From G963701675 sp963701675 (GTDB lineage: Bacteria; Planctomycetota; Planctomycetia; Gemmatales; Gemmataceae): 64,000 nt of DNA. The position numbers were made by a program, and so were the translations under genes. Below the pieces are notes generated by a model, which saw only the letters and a program-made list of their open reading frames with translations, was not told where the DNA came from and made no database searches. Of this stretch, positions 52,920 through 61,158 are shown one piece after another (position 1 is the first letter of the stretch; each line of letters begins with the position of its first letter). Location of the stretch: contig OY969623.1 of NCBI GenBank assembly GCA_963701675.1, forward strand, positions 2,542,001 to 2,606,000. Direction: 5' to 3'.

Positions 52920-53615
52920 ATGAGCCGATTGGGAAAATGCGCTTTGGGATTCGGCCTGCTCTGCTTGCTCTGCGCTCCGCTGCGGGGGCAAGAACGGCCG
53001 CAACGAGCCCAAGGGGCTGGGATGATGTCGGCGTTGGCACTGATGGATGAGCCATCTGTCCAGCAAGAACTCAAGATGTCGCAAGATCAAATCACCAAGG
53101 CTACGGAATCGCGCAAAAAGCAGGAAGAAGCGAGTCGCGGCTTACGCGAGCTAAGTCGGGAGGAGCAGTGCGCCAAGAGGCAGGAGTTGGACAAGGAAAG
53201 CGACAAGCTGGCCGCGGATATCCTCAAGCCCGATCAGGCCAAGCGCCTCCAACAAATTCGCTTGCAACAGCGCCGTTCGCGGGCCTTCGCGGATGAAGCG
53301 GTTGCTAAGGAGCTGAACTTGACCGACGATCAGAAAAAGAAGCTACGGGAGATCCAAGAAGACGGTGGGCGTCAACTGCGCGACTTATTTGGAGGCGGCG
53401 GTGGAGGCGGTCAAAACGCCGAGATGCGCCAGAAGATGGAAGAACTGGCGAAGGAAACGGACACGAAGTCCGTGGCGGTATTGACGCCGGAACAAAAGAC
53501 CAAGTGGACCGAGATGCAGGGCGCCCGTTCAAAGGGGAATTTCGGCCGCGCCAGAATCGCCGGCCGGGAGGCGACGGCGGGTAAACAACTTTGCCGGGCT
53601 AACCGGCTATCGTAA
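52920..53615 (+). CDS. Exported Gln/Lys-rich helical protein (Spy/CpxP-like plan), frame break near its end
   Basis: ATG 52920 follows AAGGAGG. A signal peptide (MSRLGKCALGFGLLCLLCAP) precedes a helical body with two LTDDQKKKLREIQE / LTPEQKTKWTEMQG-type units and a Gly-rich stretch (LFGGGGGGGQ) between. I recognise this as a common planctomycete exported family of unknown function; the LTxxQ motifs recall Spy/CpxP periplasmic chaperone-like proteins. Relatives end 'TGxPFKGE...'. Here GAPFKGEFRPRQNRRPGG appears in the next frame from 53528 with a stop at 53584, so one base is probably missing near 53526. It lies divergently from the sigma factor gene. Confidence 0.75.
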   Translation: MSRLGKCALGFGLLCLLCAPLRGQERPQRAQGAGMMSALALMDEPSVQQELKMSQDQITKATESRKKQEEASRGLRELSREEQCAKRQELDKESDKLAADILKPDQAKRLQQIRLQQRRSRAFADEAVAKELNLTDDQKKKLREIQEDGGRQLRDLFGGGGGGGQNAEMRQKMEELAKETDTKSVAVLTPEQKTKWTEMQGARSKGNFGRARIAGREATAGKQLCRANRLS

Positions 53616-53648
53616 GACGAAATCGATGAATGAATATGTGTTTGCCAT

Positions 53649-53843
53649 TCGTTCCTTCGTTTGCGCGAACAGGAACAGCGAATTGCCGCGCTTACGCCGG
53701 AAGACCTGAAGTCGGCATTTCGCAAGTACGAAGATCCCAAGAAGCTCGTCGTGATCCGGTCACGTGACTTTGAGAAAAAGCAACAATCTGTAGGCATCCT
53801 TCCTGAGCGACCTCGCAGGCGGCAATACAATACCCCCAATTGA
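53649..53843 (+). pseudogene. C-terminal remnant of an M16 (insulinase-like) zinc peptidase
   Basis: In-frame sequence RLREQEQRIAALTPEDLKSA, FRKYEDPKKLVVIRSRDFEK matches the last ~45 residues of M16 peptidases ('aLTpedvnaaf.ky.dp.klvvv.aGDF'). No HxxEH catalytic domain precedes it; upstream is the preceding gene. It is a leftover 3' end with no own start. The TlpA-like gene begins 48 bases further on. Confidence 0.55.
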
Positions 53844-53891
53844 CCGAGGGCGAACGCGCTCTGCATATTCTCCTGCACAAAAGGTGTCACC

Positions 53892-55097
53892 ATGCGAACC
53901 CTGCTTTTGGCTCTGGCATTTGCCATGTTCGGCGGCTCCCACTTGTTGGCAGCCGACGACACGAAGGACGCAAAGTCTCAGCCGAGCCTCAAGCTCGGCG
54001 ACCCGGCACCGCCGCTCAAAGTGACTAAGTGGTTGACCGGCCCCGTGGTGAACAAGTTTACCCCGGGGAAGGTATACGTAATCGAGTTTTGGGCCACCTG
54101 GTGCGGTCCGTGCGTTGCCATGATGCCGCACCTCGGCGACATTCAAGAAGAGCTTGGTACGGCGGGCGTAACCGTCGTCGGGTTTTCCGCGAAGGATCCG
54201 CGCAACACACTTGATCAGGTGGTGAAGTTCCTCGACAAGCGGGGCGATAAGCTCGGTTACACGATCGCCTACGCTGACGACCGGGACACGTACGACGCAT
54301 ACATGAAGGCAGCGGGACAGGGAGGGATCCCGTGTTCGTACGTGGTCGGCAAGGAAGGGAGAATCGAGTATATCGGCCACCCCATGTTCCTCGACGAAGT
54401 GTTGCCCAAGGTGCTTGATGGCACGTGGGACGGTGTGAAGGGGACAGCCGAACTGGAAGCCGCAGACAAACTCTGGGACGCGACCTATGCCGCAATGACC
54501 AAGCCGGGCGACCCGGTTAAGCAACTGGCCGAGTGGCAGGCGTTCTCGGCCAAGTGGCCGCGTCTGGCATCCGACCTGTACATGAATAGCGCGCGGCTGA
54601 AGCTGCTCGTCGCTTCCAAGCGGTTTGAAGAAGCGCGGCAGTTCGCCGAAACCTTGGTAACTAAGGCGGTCAAACGGAATGATCTGGCCACGTTAGACGG
54701 TGTTGCCGCAGCGATGTCATCTTCCGAAGGGCAAGCGAACTTAGCCGCTATTGGTGTGCGTGCGGCGGAGACTGCTCTAACGATCGACGGGGAAACCGCC
54801 ACCTCGCTGACCCGCCTGACCAAGGCCTACGCTGCGGCCGGGGACACTGCCAAGGTCAAGGAATACGGATCGAAAGCCGTAGCCGCAGCCGAGAAAGCGC
54901 TGACAGGTGATAAGGACGTGATGGGAACTCTGCGAGTGGCCGCTGCCTACGCCGCCGCCGGTGACAAGGCTAAGGCCAAAGCGACAGCGGAAAGGGCAAT
55001 CGGCCTGGTTGACCCGGCGGATGTGGGGATGAAACGGTACGTCGAGGAGCAGGCGAAGAAATACGGCGTCGACGCAAAAAGGGGTGGGGATAACTAA
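53892..55097 (+). CDS. TlpA-like thioredoxin-fold protein with helical C-terminal extension
   Basis: Signal peptide at residues 1-20 (MRTLLLALAFAMFGGSHLLA). A redoxin/TlpA domain spans about 34-180: FWATWCGPC with the CxxC at 71-74, GFSAKDPR, and the cis-Pro loop GGIPCSYVV (Pro147). The remaining ~200 residues are Ala-rich helices resembling TPRs (AKAYAAAGDTAKVKEYGSKA, AAAYAAAGDKAKAKATAERA). It would be a periplasmic thiol-disulfide oxidoreductase, reducing or oxidising a partner held by the helical part. Partner unknown. The 401-residue length is typical of planctomycete TlpA-plus-TPR proteins. An AGGTG site precedes the ATG. Confidence 0.92.
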   Translation: MRTLLLALAFAMFGGSHLLAADDTKDAKSQPSLKLGDPAPPLKVTKWLTGPVVNKFTPGKVYVIEFWATWCGPCVAMMPHLGDIQEELGTAGVTVVGFSAKDPRNTLDQVVKFLDKRGDKLGYTIAYADDRDTYDAYMKAAGQGGIPCSYVVGKEGRIEYIGHPMFLDEVLPKVLDGTWDGVKGTAELEAADKLWDATYAAMTKPGDPVKQLAEWQAFSAKWPRLASDLYMNSARLKLLVASKRFEEARQFAETLVTKAVKRNDLATLDGVAAAMSSSEGQANLAAIGVRAAETALTIDGETATSLTRLTKAYAAAGDTAKVKEYGSKAVAAAEKALTGDKDVMGTLRVAAAYAAAGDKAKAKATAERAIGLVDPADVGMKRYVEEQAKKYGVDAKRGGDN

Positions 55098-55375
55098 CCG
55101 GAAGCCGTGCCATGCCGGCGACGCGGTGACTTGACAGCGGGAAACTGCGCCAATACGACTTTGAGTGATGAACCCATTCGGGATTACTGCATTCATCCGC
55201 CGATTCTGTTCGATGCTGACCTGTAGATTCAGGCGCAGGCCAAAATCGGCAGCAGGCTCGCCTCCCCGTCCGCAGGTCAAGCGAAGTTCCGGACTATCGC
55301 TTCAGTCCCTCGAAGGGCGCAACATGCCTTGACTGTTAACTAGCAATCGCAACAAAGACGCGGCAGTGTTAGCGC
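55098..55375. other. Intergenic region between convergent genes
   Basis: No gene, RNA or strong terminator hairpin seen. Confidence 0.4.
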
Positions 55376-56266
55376 CTAATCTCCACCGCGAATCAATTTC
55401 TGTTCGGCAAGCCAGGAGAGAGACCGCTCTTGCCATGCATCCCACATCGGCCCCTGATAGCCGTTCAAGCCGTGTCCGCCGGAGGGAAGTTCGAGGTACT
55501 CGGATGCCACCTTGTTGGCCCGAAGGGCTTCGTGAAACACTCGACTGTTCTCCGGCGGAACGGGTTTGTCATCCTTAGCGTGGGCGAGAAAGGTAGGTGG
55601 CGTGTTCGCCGTCACGTGTTTCTCGTTGGAGTAGAGCTCCAGTAATTTGGCGTCCGGGTTCTTTCCTAGGAGATTGGTCCGCGAGCCCGGATGACCCTTG
55701 TCGCCCATGGTGATGACCGGATAAACGAGAATCATGAAATCGGGGCGAGAACTGACACGCTCTACAGGGTCGGCCGAGTCTGCCTGGCCGCCATCGAAAT
55801 GCGTGCCGGCGGTAGAGGCAAGGTGCCCACCCGCCGAGAAACCCATGATGCCGACGCGCGAAGGATCGAGCCTCCAGCTTTTGGCATTGGCACGGACCGT
55901 TCGAATCGCTCGCTGAGCGTCGAGCAATGGAACCCGGGATCGACCCGCCGGCAAGCGATATTCAAGCACGGCGCCAGTAATGCCATGACGATTGAGCCAG
56001 GCAGCGATGCCGTGCCCCTCAGCCTCAATTGCTAGTCCGCCGTAACCGCCGCCCGGACATATCACAATAGCCGTGCCGTTGGGCTTTTCCGGACGGTGTA
56101 AGGTGAGCCATACCTCGGCATCTTCAAAGGTACCGTCGCCGGTCGGCGCTCGCTTTTGCCACAGTCCGATGCGCTCGGGCTTGGCTGCCTTGCCATCATG
56201 CGCCAGCGCCGAGTTCGCATTTCCGACGAAAAAACCCATGACAGCCAAGGAAAGGACGTGTCGCAT
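55376..56266 (-). CDS. Exported alpha/beta hydrolase (acetyl-esterase/xylan-esterase-like)
   Basis: Signal peptide at residues 1-22. The fold shows the oxyanion segment CPGGGYGGLA (70-79), the nucleophile elbow GFSAGGH (Ser144), an acid in HAKDDKPVP (Asp232 or 233) and the catalytic His in PSGGHGLNGY (His265). This is the BD-FAE/Axe family plan ('PGGGY...GFSAGGHLAS'), whose members deacetylate plant polysaccharides or hydrolyse small esters. 296 residues is normal. No carbohydrate-active neighbour is present, so the substrate is open. ATG 56266 is the only sensible start; a separate gene for a DUF3500 protein lies upstream on the same strand. Confidence 0.92.
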   Translation of the reverse strand: MRHVLSLAVMGFFVGNANSALAHDGKAAKPERIGLWQKRAPTGDGTFEDAEVWLTLHRPEKPNGTAIVICPGGGYGGLAIEAEGHGIAAWLNRHGITGAVLEYRLPAGRSRVPLLDAQRAIRTVRANAKSWRLDPSRVGIMGFSAGGHLASTAGTHFDGGQADSADPVERVSSRPDFMILVYPVITMGDKGHPGSRTNLLGKNPDAKLLELYSNEKHVTANTPPTFLAHAKDDKPVPPENSRVFHEALRANKVASEYLELPSGGHGLNGYQGPMWDAWQERSLSWLAEQKLIRGGD

Positions 56267-56363
56267 GTCTGCTCCTGTATTCTCCTGTTTTCACGAACGC
56301 GTCTTCTTTCCGAGAATCGAGGCCCCGGTTCTTGATACCGATTCTTAACGGGCGACATCTACT

Positions 56364-57422
56364 TCAGGATTTGTTCAACTCCTTGCCGTAGTCATTGCGG
56401 GGGTCGCGAATGATGGTGTGAATGTGATTTGTGCCCCCTTGCGGAGCGTACTCGATCAGAAGCGTTGGGCCCTGGATTCGGTAATAGGCAGCGCTCCCCT
56501 GGGTCGTCGGGCCGTACCACACAAAGTACGTCTCGTCGAGTTGAGCCTTGAGCGATGCCATTCGCCGCGTGGCGGCGTCGTTGGGCAGAATGTGCACCCA
56601 GGCGCCGATCAAGTCCAAAAGAGCGGCGCGCTGATCTTCCTTCAGCGCGCTGCATTTCAGGCCCTCCGGCTGAATCGTCTTGCCATCTTGGCCCGGCCCG
56701 AGCACGAGATTCTTGGGCTTGGAGCCCAACACCGCTAGTTTTTGCTGCTCGGCATCGAGCATATTGACGAGCTTGAACGCCAAGTCGTTCTCCGCTCCCA
56801 ACGGCCGCACCGTCTTGCCGTCTCTTGCGAACGAATCCGGTTGCGTTCCGGTGTGCGTCGGCGTCAACACCGTATCCTTGCCGACGATCGTGACGTTGAT
56901 TCCGAGGTGATGGCCGCCGAATTGCAGCATCCACGGTTTGGTTGTCGAGGGCGTGCCGAACAGGGCAAGATAATAATTATCGGTGCCGAAGCGCATCTTG
57001 TTGTCGTCGCCTCTGACGAGTTGGTCGTCGGCGTTCATGATGTCGATGACCTTTTGGTAGCCTTCCTTGCTGAGAACTGCGGCAATAGCGTCCAATGCGG
57101 CAGCGCGTTGCGGCTTAGTGAGTTCGCCGAGACTGAGCCCATTGCGACCGACTATCGTCACCGGCAAGTTCGACCACGCCGGCTTTTTGGCGCTGTCGAA
57201 CTCGAAGAGCACTTTGCCGCGCTGTTGGTCATCAAGTGTTTTCAGAAATGCGTTAGCCTTCGCAACGGCGTTGGCCACAACTTGATCGTCGCCACTCAGG
57301 TCGCGCGAGAAATACACCGCTAAAGCGAGCAACACTACGCATCCTAAGACGGACGCTGACCGCGTTGGGCGTTTTCGCGGCGTTCGGCCGTGCAGCGATT
57401 CCTGAAATTGGCGTGTGGTCAT
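56364..57422 (-). CDS. DUF3500 domain protein
   Basis: From ATG 57422 (MTTRQFQESLHGRTPRKR) the product is 352 residues. An N-terminal signal anchor (VLGCVVLLALAVYF, residues ~27-40) is followed by the DUF3500 domain: FLKTLDDQQRGKVLFEFD, WMLQFGGHHLGINVTIVG, HTGTQPDSF and the end TNHIHTIIRDPRNDYG. The conserved GGHH and HIHTIxRDPxNDYG motifs suggest a metal- or heme-type site, but the activity of DUF3500 is unknown to me. The upstream in-frame extension to 57575 has no family support. Confidence 0.9.
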   Translation of the reverse strand: MTTRQFQESLHGRTPRKRPTRSASVLGCVVLLALAVYFSRDLSGDDQVVANAVAKANAFLKTLDDQQRGKVLFEFDSAKKPAWSNLPVTIVGRNGLSLGELTKPQRAAALDAIAAVLSKEGYQKVIDIMNADDQLVRGDDNKMRFGTDNYYLALFGTPSTTKPWMLQFGGHHLGINVTIVGKDTVLTPTHTGTQPDSFARDGKTVRPLGAENDLAFKLVNMLDAEQQKLAVLGSKPKNLVLGPGQDGKTIQPEGLKCSALKEDQRAALLDLIGAWVHILPNDAATRRMASLKAQLDETYFVWYGPTTQGSAAYYRIQGPTLLIEYAPQGGTNHIHTIIRDPRNDYGKELNKS

Positions 57423-57628
57423 GGGAATTCCTCGATTAAAGCGAAACTGAGCTTGGACGATCAAGATGAGATCGCTGAGAGACCTGGCGCGAATTGTAGC
57501 CAGCGGAGCGCAGGCGTCAACAGCGTCCACATAGTGTGGGGTGGAAGGAAAGCGGAGAACTCTTCGCGGATTCAACCGTTCGGTATACTAGGTAGGCTTT
57601 GGAGTTTATACGACGGACGGGGCGACAA

Positions 57629-57834
57629 ATGGAGACCGACGAACTCACATTTCAACGATACTACCTGACGAGTGACGGGGGCCGACCCGTGCGTTGGTTG
57701 AAGATGCGATGCCGGAAGCAATCAATGCGCATGGCGAATGGGAACCTGTCAGCATCGATGTCATCCTGTTCAAAGCCGAACTGGTGTCACCGGACGAATT
57801 CGAAAATGCCCCTCGGGAATGGATGCCGAAATAG
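57629..57834 (+). CDS. Small protein of unknown function, frameshifted
   Basis: ATG 57629 (METDELTFQRYYLTSDGG) opens in one frame. From about 57685 the convincing sequence is in the next frame (RALVEDAMPEAINAHGEWEP, VSIDVILFKAELVSPDEFEN, APREWMPK) and stops at 57834. One base is missing in the GGGGGCC run at 57677-57683. The whole would be about 68 residues. It ends 17 bases before the ADP-ribosylglycohydrolase ATG on the same strand, suggesting an operon. I recognise no family. Confidence 0.55.
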
Positions 57835-57851
57835 GTTCCGTGGCTACGATC

Positions 57852-58793
57852 ATGCTTGACCGAAATCGTCAACGCGGCGTTCTTCTGGGACTTGCCGTCG
57901 GTGACGCCTTAGGGGCCGCCGTCGAGTTCTCATCTCCCGGCACGTTTGAGGAAGTGACCGACTTCCGATCTGGTGGACCGCACGGCTTGGAGCCCGGTGA
58001 ATGGACTGATGACACCAGCATGGCGCTGGCGCTCGCTGATAGCATTGCCGATGTCGGCTGGGACCTGAACGACCAGGCAGAACGCTACCTGGCGTGGTGG
58101 TGCACCGGCAAATACTCGGTCAACGGCCGTGTCTTCGACATCGGGGTGACGACAAGCGCCGCACTAATGCGGTTTCGACAAACAGGCGATGCCCAGACAT
58201 CCGGTGATCCCTCTCCGTATGCCAGCGGCAATGGCTCGATCATGCGCCTCGCAGCGGTTCCCATAGCCTATGCACGGTTGTGTCCCGATCGCCTGGATCT
58301 GCTGATCGAACGGCTAGTGGATTCGAGTCGTCCTACGCATGCCAGCCCACAGTGTCTCTCAGCCTGTGCCTATCTTGGTGTTGTTCTCGCAGGATTGGTG
58401 AACGGCACTCCAAGGGAACAGGTGCTGAGCTCACGATGGGAACCATTGAAGCGCCTGAACGACACGTTCACGCTCCATCCGCACGTGAAAGAAGTAGCAA
58501 GCGGATCATTCCGACGAAGGAAGCCGCCGGAAATTCGGGGCTCGGGCTACGTCGTGCAGTCGCTAGAAGCAGCGCTGTGGGCGTTCCATGATGCCAGCGA
58601 TTTCCGCGAGGCCGTGTTGCGGGCGGTAAATCTCGGAGACGACGCCGATACAACAGGCGCGGTTGGCGGTCAACTGGCCGGCGCGCATTGGGGTGAGTCG
58701 GGCATTCCGAAAGAGTGGCGCGACGGCTTGAAAGGACGCGAAGAGATCGAACCGATTTTGAAGCAGTTGTTGGGCGTGGATCGCGCTCAGTAG
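57852..58793 (+). CDS. ADP-ribosylglycohydrolase family protein
   Basis: From ATG 57852 (MLDRNRQRGVLLGLAVGD) the 313-residue product has the DraG/ARH fold markers: GDALG (17-21), the metal-binding EWTDDTSMAL (TDDT at 52-55), NGSIMRLAAVP in the middle and the second metal motif NLGDDADTTGAVGGQLAGA near the C-terminus. These Asp/Thr residues hold two Mg ions in the family, which removes ADP-ribose from proteins or small molecules. All key residues seem present. The in-frame upstream start at 57738 would overlap the small gene and lacks family sequence. Target unknown; the preceding small gene is the only candidate partner. Confidence 0.93.
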   Translation: MLDRNRQRGVLLGLAVGDALGAAVEFSSPGTFEEVTDFRSGGPHGLEPGEWTDDTSMALALADSIADVGWDLNDQAERYLAWWCTGKYSVNGRVFDIGVTTSAALMRFRQTGDAQTSGDPSPYASGNGSIMRLAAVPIAYARLCPDRLDLLIERLVDSSRPTHASPQCLSACAYLGVVLAGLVNGTPREQVLSSRWEPLKRLNDTFTLHPHVKEVASGSFRRRKPPEIRGSGYVVQSLEAALWAFHDASDFREAVLRAVNLGDDADTTGAVGGQLAGAHWGESGIPKEWRDGLKGREEIEPILKQLLGVDRAQ

Positions 58794-58870
58794 ACGGCGC
58801 GCCGAATCGCATCCCGGCCCCCGATCCCGTACCAATCAGTCGGCGAACCGCGGGGCTCGCCAGTCAATCA

Positions 58871-60499
58871 CTATTCAAACGTCACTCTGAATGTTGCTTT
58901 CACGAATTTCCTGTCCACGGTCTTCCGATCCGCATTCGCTTGAAGGTGGAGCAGTCTACGTCCGTGATAGAACTCCGGCTCAGACTGCTTCATTGTGTAA
59001 GAGAGTTCCTGTCCGTCAGTACTTTGCGCCTGAACTGCGGCCGTAATGGTAGCGGATCGGTCGCGTGGCACTAAACCATCTAGCGAGATTCGAGCGGCGA
59101 TGCGCCCATCGCGTTTCCGATCAACGCCGTACATATCCCAAGTACGCGCGTGAAAACCGGGTTCCCAGGTTACGACGACGTCGAATCCTGTTGCAGCTCG
59201 ATTGATGGTTTCCACTTTCTCTTTGGGGTGTGGGACTGACCGAAACGGTTTCAGGGCCGGATCTCCGATCAGAATCCGATTGGCGCCGCCGCTCTGCATC
59301 ACATGTTCGTTTGAGTGGCGCTTGTCACCATCAACCTGAAAATCGAGCCGAAGCTTACCACGGCTAGCCAAAAAGACATCATCGTACGTAGACTTCACGG
59401 TCTCGCCCAAGGTGGCGCCGTGGAGGAGCGCGAATTCTTCTTCACACAAGGTACTGTAACCGTGATTCGCTCCGATTGGCGCCAGGAACGCCACGGCGCC
59501 GGCGTCCAGTAAGGCCAAACACAGGCTTTTCTTCGGGTCGAGGTCATGTAGGGTGCAGCGATCCGTGGTGCCAAACGTCGAGACGATGTCGCCCTCAACA
59601 AAGACCCGGCGCGTCGCCGCTGCATGACACGTACCGCTCCAGACCACGGGACTTTGAAGCGAGAGGCGAGCCCAACGATCGGCCATCAATCGCGGCATCT
59701 CACCCTTCGGATCATGCCCCACTTTGGACGGCTCGTACATCCAGTGCTTTTCCCGCTGCATGTTTCGCTTGTCCGCAAACAACCAGATCCCTTCGGGATC
59801 GCCATTGCCGCTTAACGAAATAACCGCGGCATCTTGAAGTGCGGGTAGATGTTTGTCCACGAAGCTAAGCACATCTGGATCGGCCTCCACGATGCCCATG
59901 TAGTATGAGTCGCCGCTGAAACCGCCGGCGCGCGCCAATTCGGGAACGGAGCGTGTGTAGACTCTCGACTTCATTCCGGAAGTAACGGCAAGACCTTTCC
60001 AATGGCGCGACTTTAGCCCGTGCTGATGGACTTCTTGAGTACGTTGCCACAGCTTCTTCAAAGCCGCGCCGTCCCGGGCGGTGAAATAGCCAAACGCAAA
60101 ATCGGAAAAAATGTCCGTGTCCAGGCCTGCTGAGAGCAAGAGAATCCGGCGATGCACGTTGATGTCGAGCAGTTCGGGCGGGACGACAAAGAGGACGTTC
60201 TGCGGTACATGATCCTTCAGCATTTTCTCAAGGCGGTCAAAATCTGTGCCGTCGAATGAGACAACTGTACCTCGGTGAAAGGCGGCGACTTGCCCTGCAA
60301 CTTCTCCAAACCGTGCGTGCTCGGGATTTTTTGCGTCTAAACCTACGGTAACCACGACGTACCCGCCTGGCGTGTCCGGTCCGATTGGGAGCACACGGCC
60401 TGGCAAGTACCGATCGGCCGCATCGTCACGACATTCCCCTAAGGAATCGATACTGACAACAACACCGAATAATGCGAGGAATACGGCAGCCTGTCTCAT
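58871..60499 (-). CDS. Exported protein resembling C25 (gingipain-like) caspase-fold peptidases, His replaced
   Basis: From ATG 60499 (MRQAAVFLALFGVVV) the 542-residue product has a signal peptide. A C25/caspase-like core follows: LLLSAGLDTDIFSDFAFGYF (~120-139), VISLSGNGDPEGIW (226-239), VVWSGTCHAA (285-294), GAVAFLAPIGANHG (334-347) and ANRILIGDPALKPF. In gingipain-like proteins the third block usually reads GHG with the catalytic His; here it is GNG (Asn232), while the Cys block (Cys291) is kept. A C-terminal beta-rich domain follows (residues ~410-542). Either the enzyme is inactive or the His is supplied elsewhere (for example His292). Assignment is by motif pattern only. Upstream ATG 60652 adds an Arg-rich stretch without family sense. 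Confidence 0.6.
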   Translation of the reverse strand: MRQAAVFLALFGVVVSIDSLGECRDDAADRYLPGRVLPIGPDTPGGYVVVTVGLDAKNPEHARFGEVAGQVAAFHRGTVVSFDGTDFDRLEKMLKDHVPQNVLFVVPPELLDINVHRRILLLSAGLDTDIFSDFAFGYFTARDGAALKKLWQRTQEVHQHGLKSRHWKGLAVTSGMKSRVYTRSVPELARAGGFSGDSYYMGIVEADPDVLSFVDKHLPALQDAAVISLSGNGDPEGIWLFADKRNMQREKHWMYEPSKVGHDPKGEMPRLMADRWARLSLQSPVVWSGTCHAAATRRVFVEGDIVSTFGTTDRCTLHDLDPKKSLCLALLDAGAVAFLAPIGANHGYSTLCEEEFALLHGATLGETVKSTYDDVFLASRGKLRLDFQVDGDKRHSNEHVMQSGGANRILIGDPALKPFRSVPHPKEKVETINRAATGFDVVVTWEPGFHARTWDMYGVDRKRDGRIAARISLDGLVPRDRSATITAAVQAQSTDGQELSYTMKQSEPEFYHGRRLLHLQANADRKTVDRKFVKATFRVTFE

Positions 60500-60820
60500 G
60501 GATTGGATCCTCTCCCTTGTACCGGCAACGGGAGCAAAGCGACTGGCAGAAACGCATTTATGGTTTCGGCGGCGACGTCTCGGTGCCCTCATCTCTACTG
60601 TAAACGAAACACGCAGTGTATGTTCCCACCCACGGCCCGAGGAACGCTCCACCGATCGTATCGCTCACGAAATGATAATTCATCCCCACAAGGCCGATCA
60701 TTACAGAGCCACCACCCAGCACAGATTACAGGTTACGCCATAGTCACCGCACAACGGGCGTTAAGCGAAGGCGTTCATCTGACGATGCACACGACGAGGT
60801 GGTCTAAAGGGCCAATCCAC
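60500..60820. other. Divergent intergenic region
   Basis: Contains the promoters of the minus-strand C25-like gene and of the plus-strand small gene, but no clear boxes, repeats or RNA were recognised. Confidence 0.35.
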
Positions 60821-61138
60821 ATGAACGCCATCGACACGCTGCGACGAAACAAAGGGTTGTATCGACTGTTAGAGCATTACGTCGAGCTCGGCAGGCCCGA
60901 TCGAGAAGTTTGGCAACAGCGTGTTGAGAGTCTGGACGGCAGGGATGCGACAGAAATGTCAAAGCGACATGGTCAATTGATCGCATTCGGTTGGATTGAA
61001 CTTAACAGTGTCTTTACGTCCGCTACGGAGGCAGGATCAATAACGCGCTGCTATCGCGTTACCTCTTCTGGTGTTCGGGCGTTACGCATGGCCAATCGTC
61101 CATCCGACCAGGAAGAGAGTCTCGCCGATGCGGCGTAG
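60821..61138 (+). CDS. Small protein, possible winged helix (105 aa)
   Basis: From ATG 60821 (MNAIDTLRRNKGLYRLLEH) the product continues YVELGRPDREVWQQRVESLD, HGQLIAFGWIELNSVF and CYRVTSSGVRALRM. Two helices, a hydrophobic 'GWIE' segment and a beta-wing-like YRVTSSG resemble a winged-helix DNA-binding fold, as in the small protein at 12300-12545. An earlier ATG (60785) is possible. No family name can be given. It ends 20 bases from the convergent rarA stop. Confidence 0.55.
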   Translation: MNAIDTLRRNKGLYRLLEHYVELGRPDREVWQQRVESLDGRDATEMSKRHGQLIAFGWIELNSVFTSATEAGSITRCYRVTSSGVRALRMANRPSDQEESLADAA

Positions 61139-61158
61139 GCTGCCCCCGCCACTTGTTT

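Noticed and set aside
52814..53074. Minus-strand open frame across the start of the Spy-like gene
   Set aside because: It overlaps the strong plus-strand signal peptide and Shine-Dalgarno and has no features of its own.
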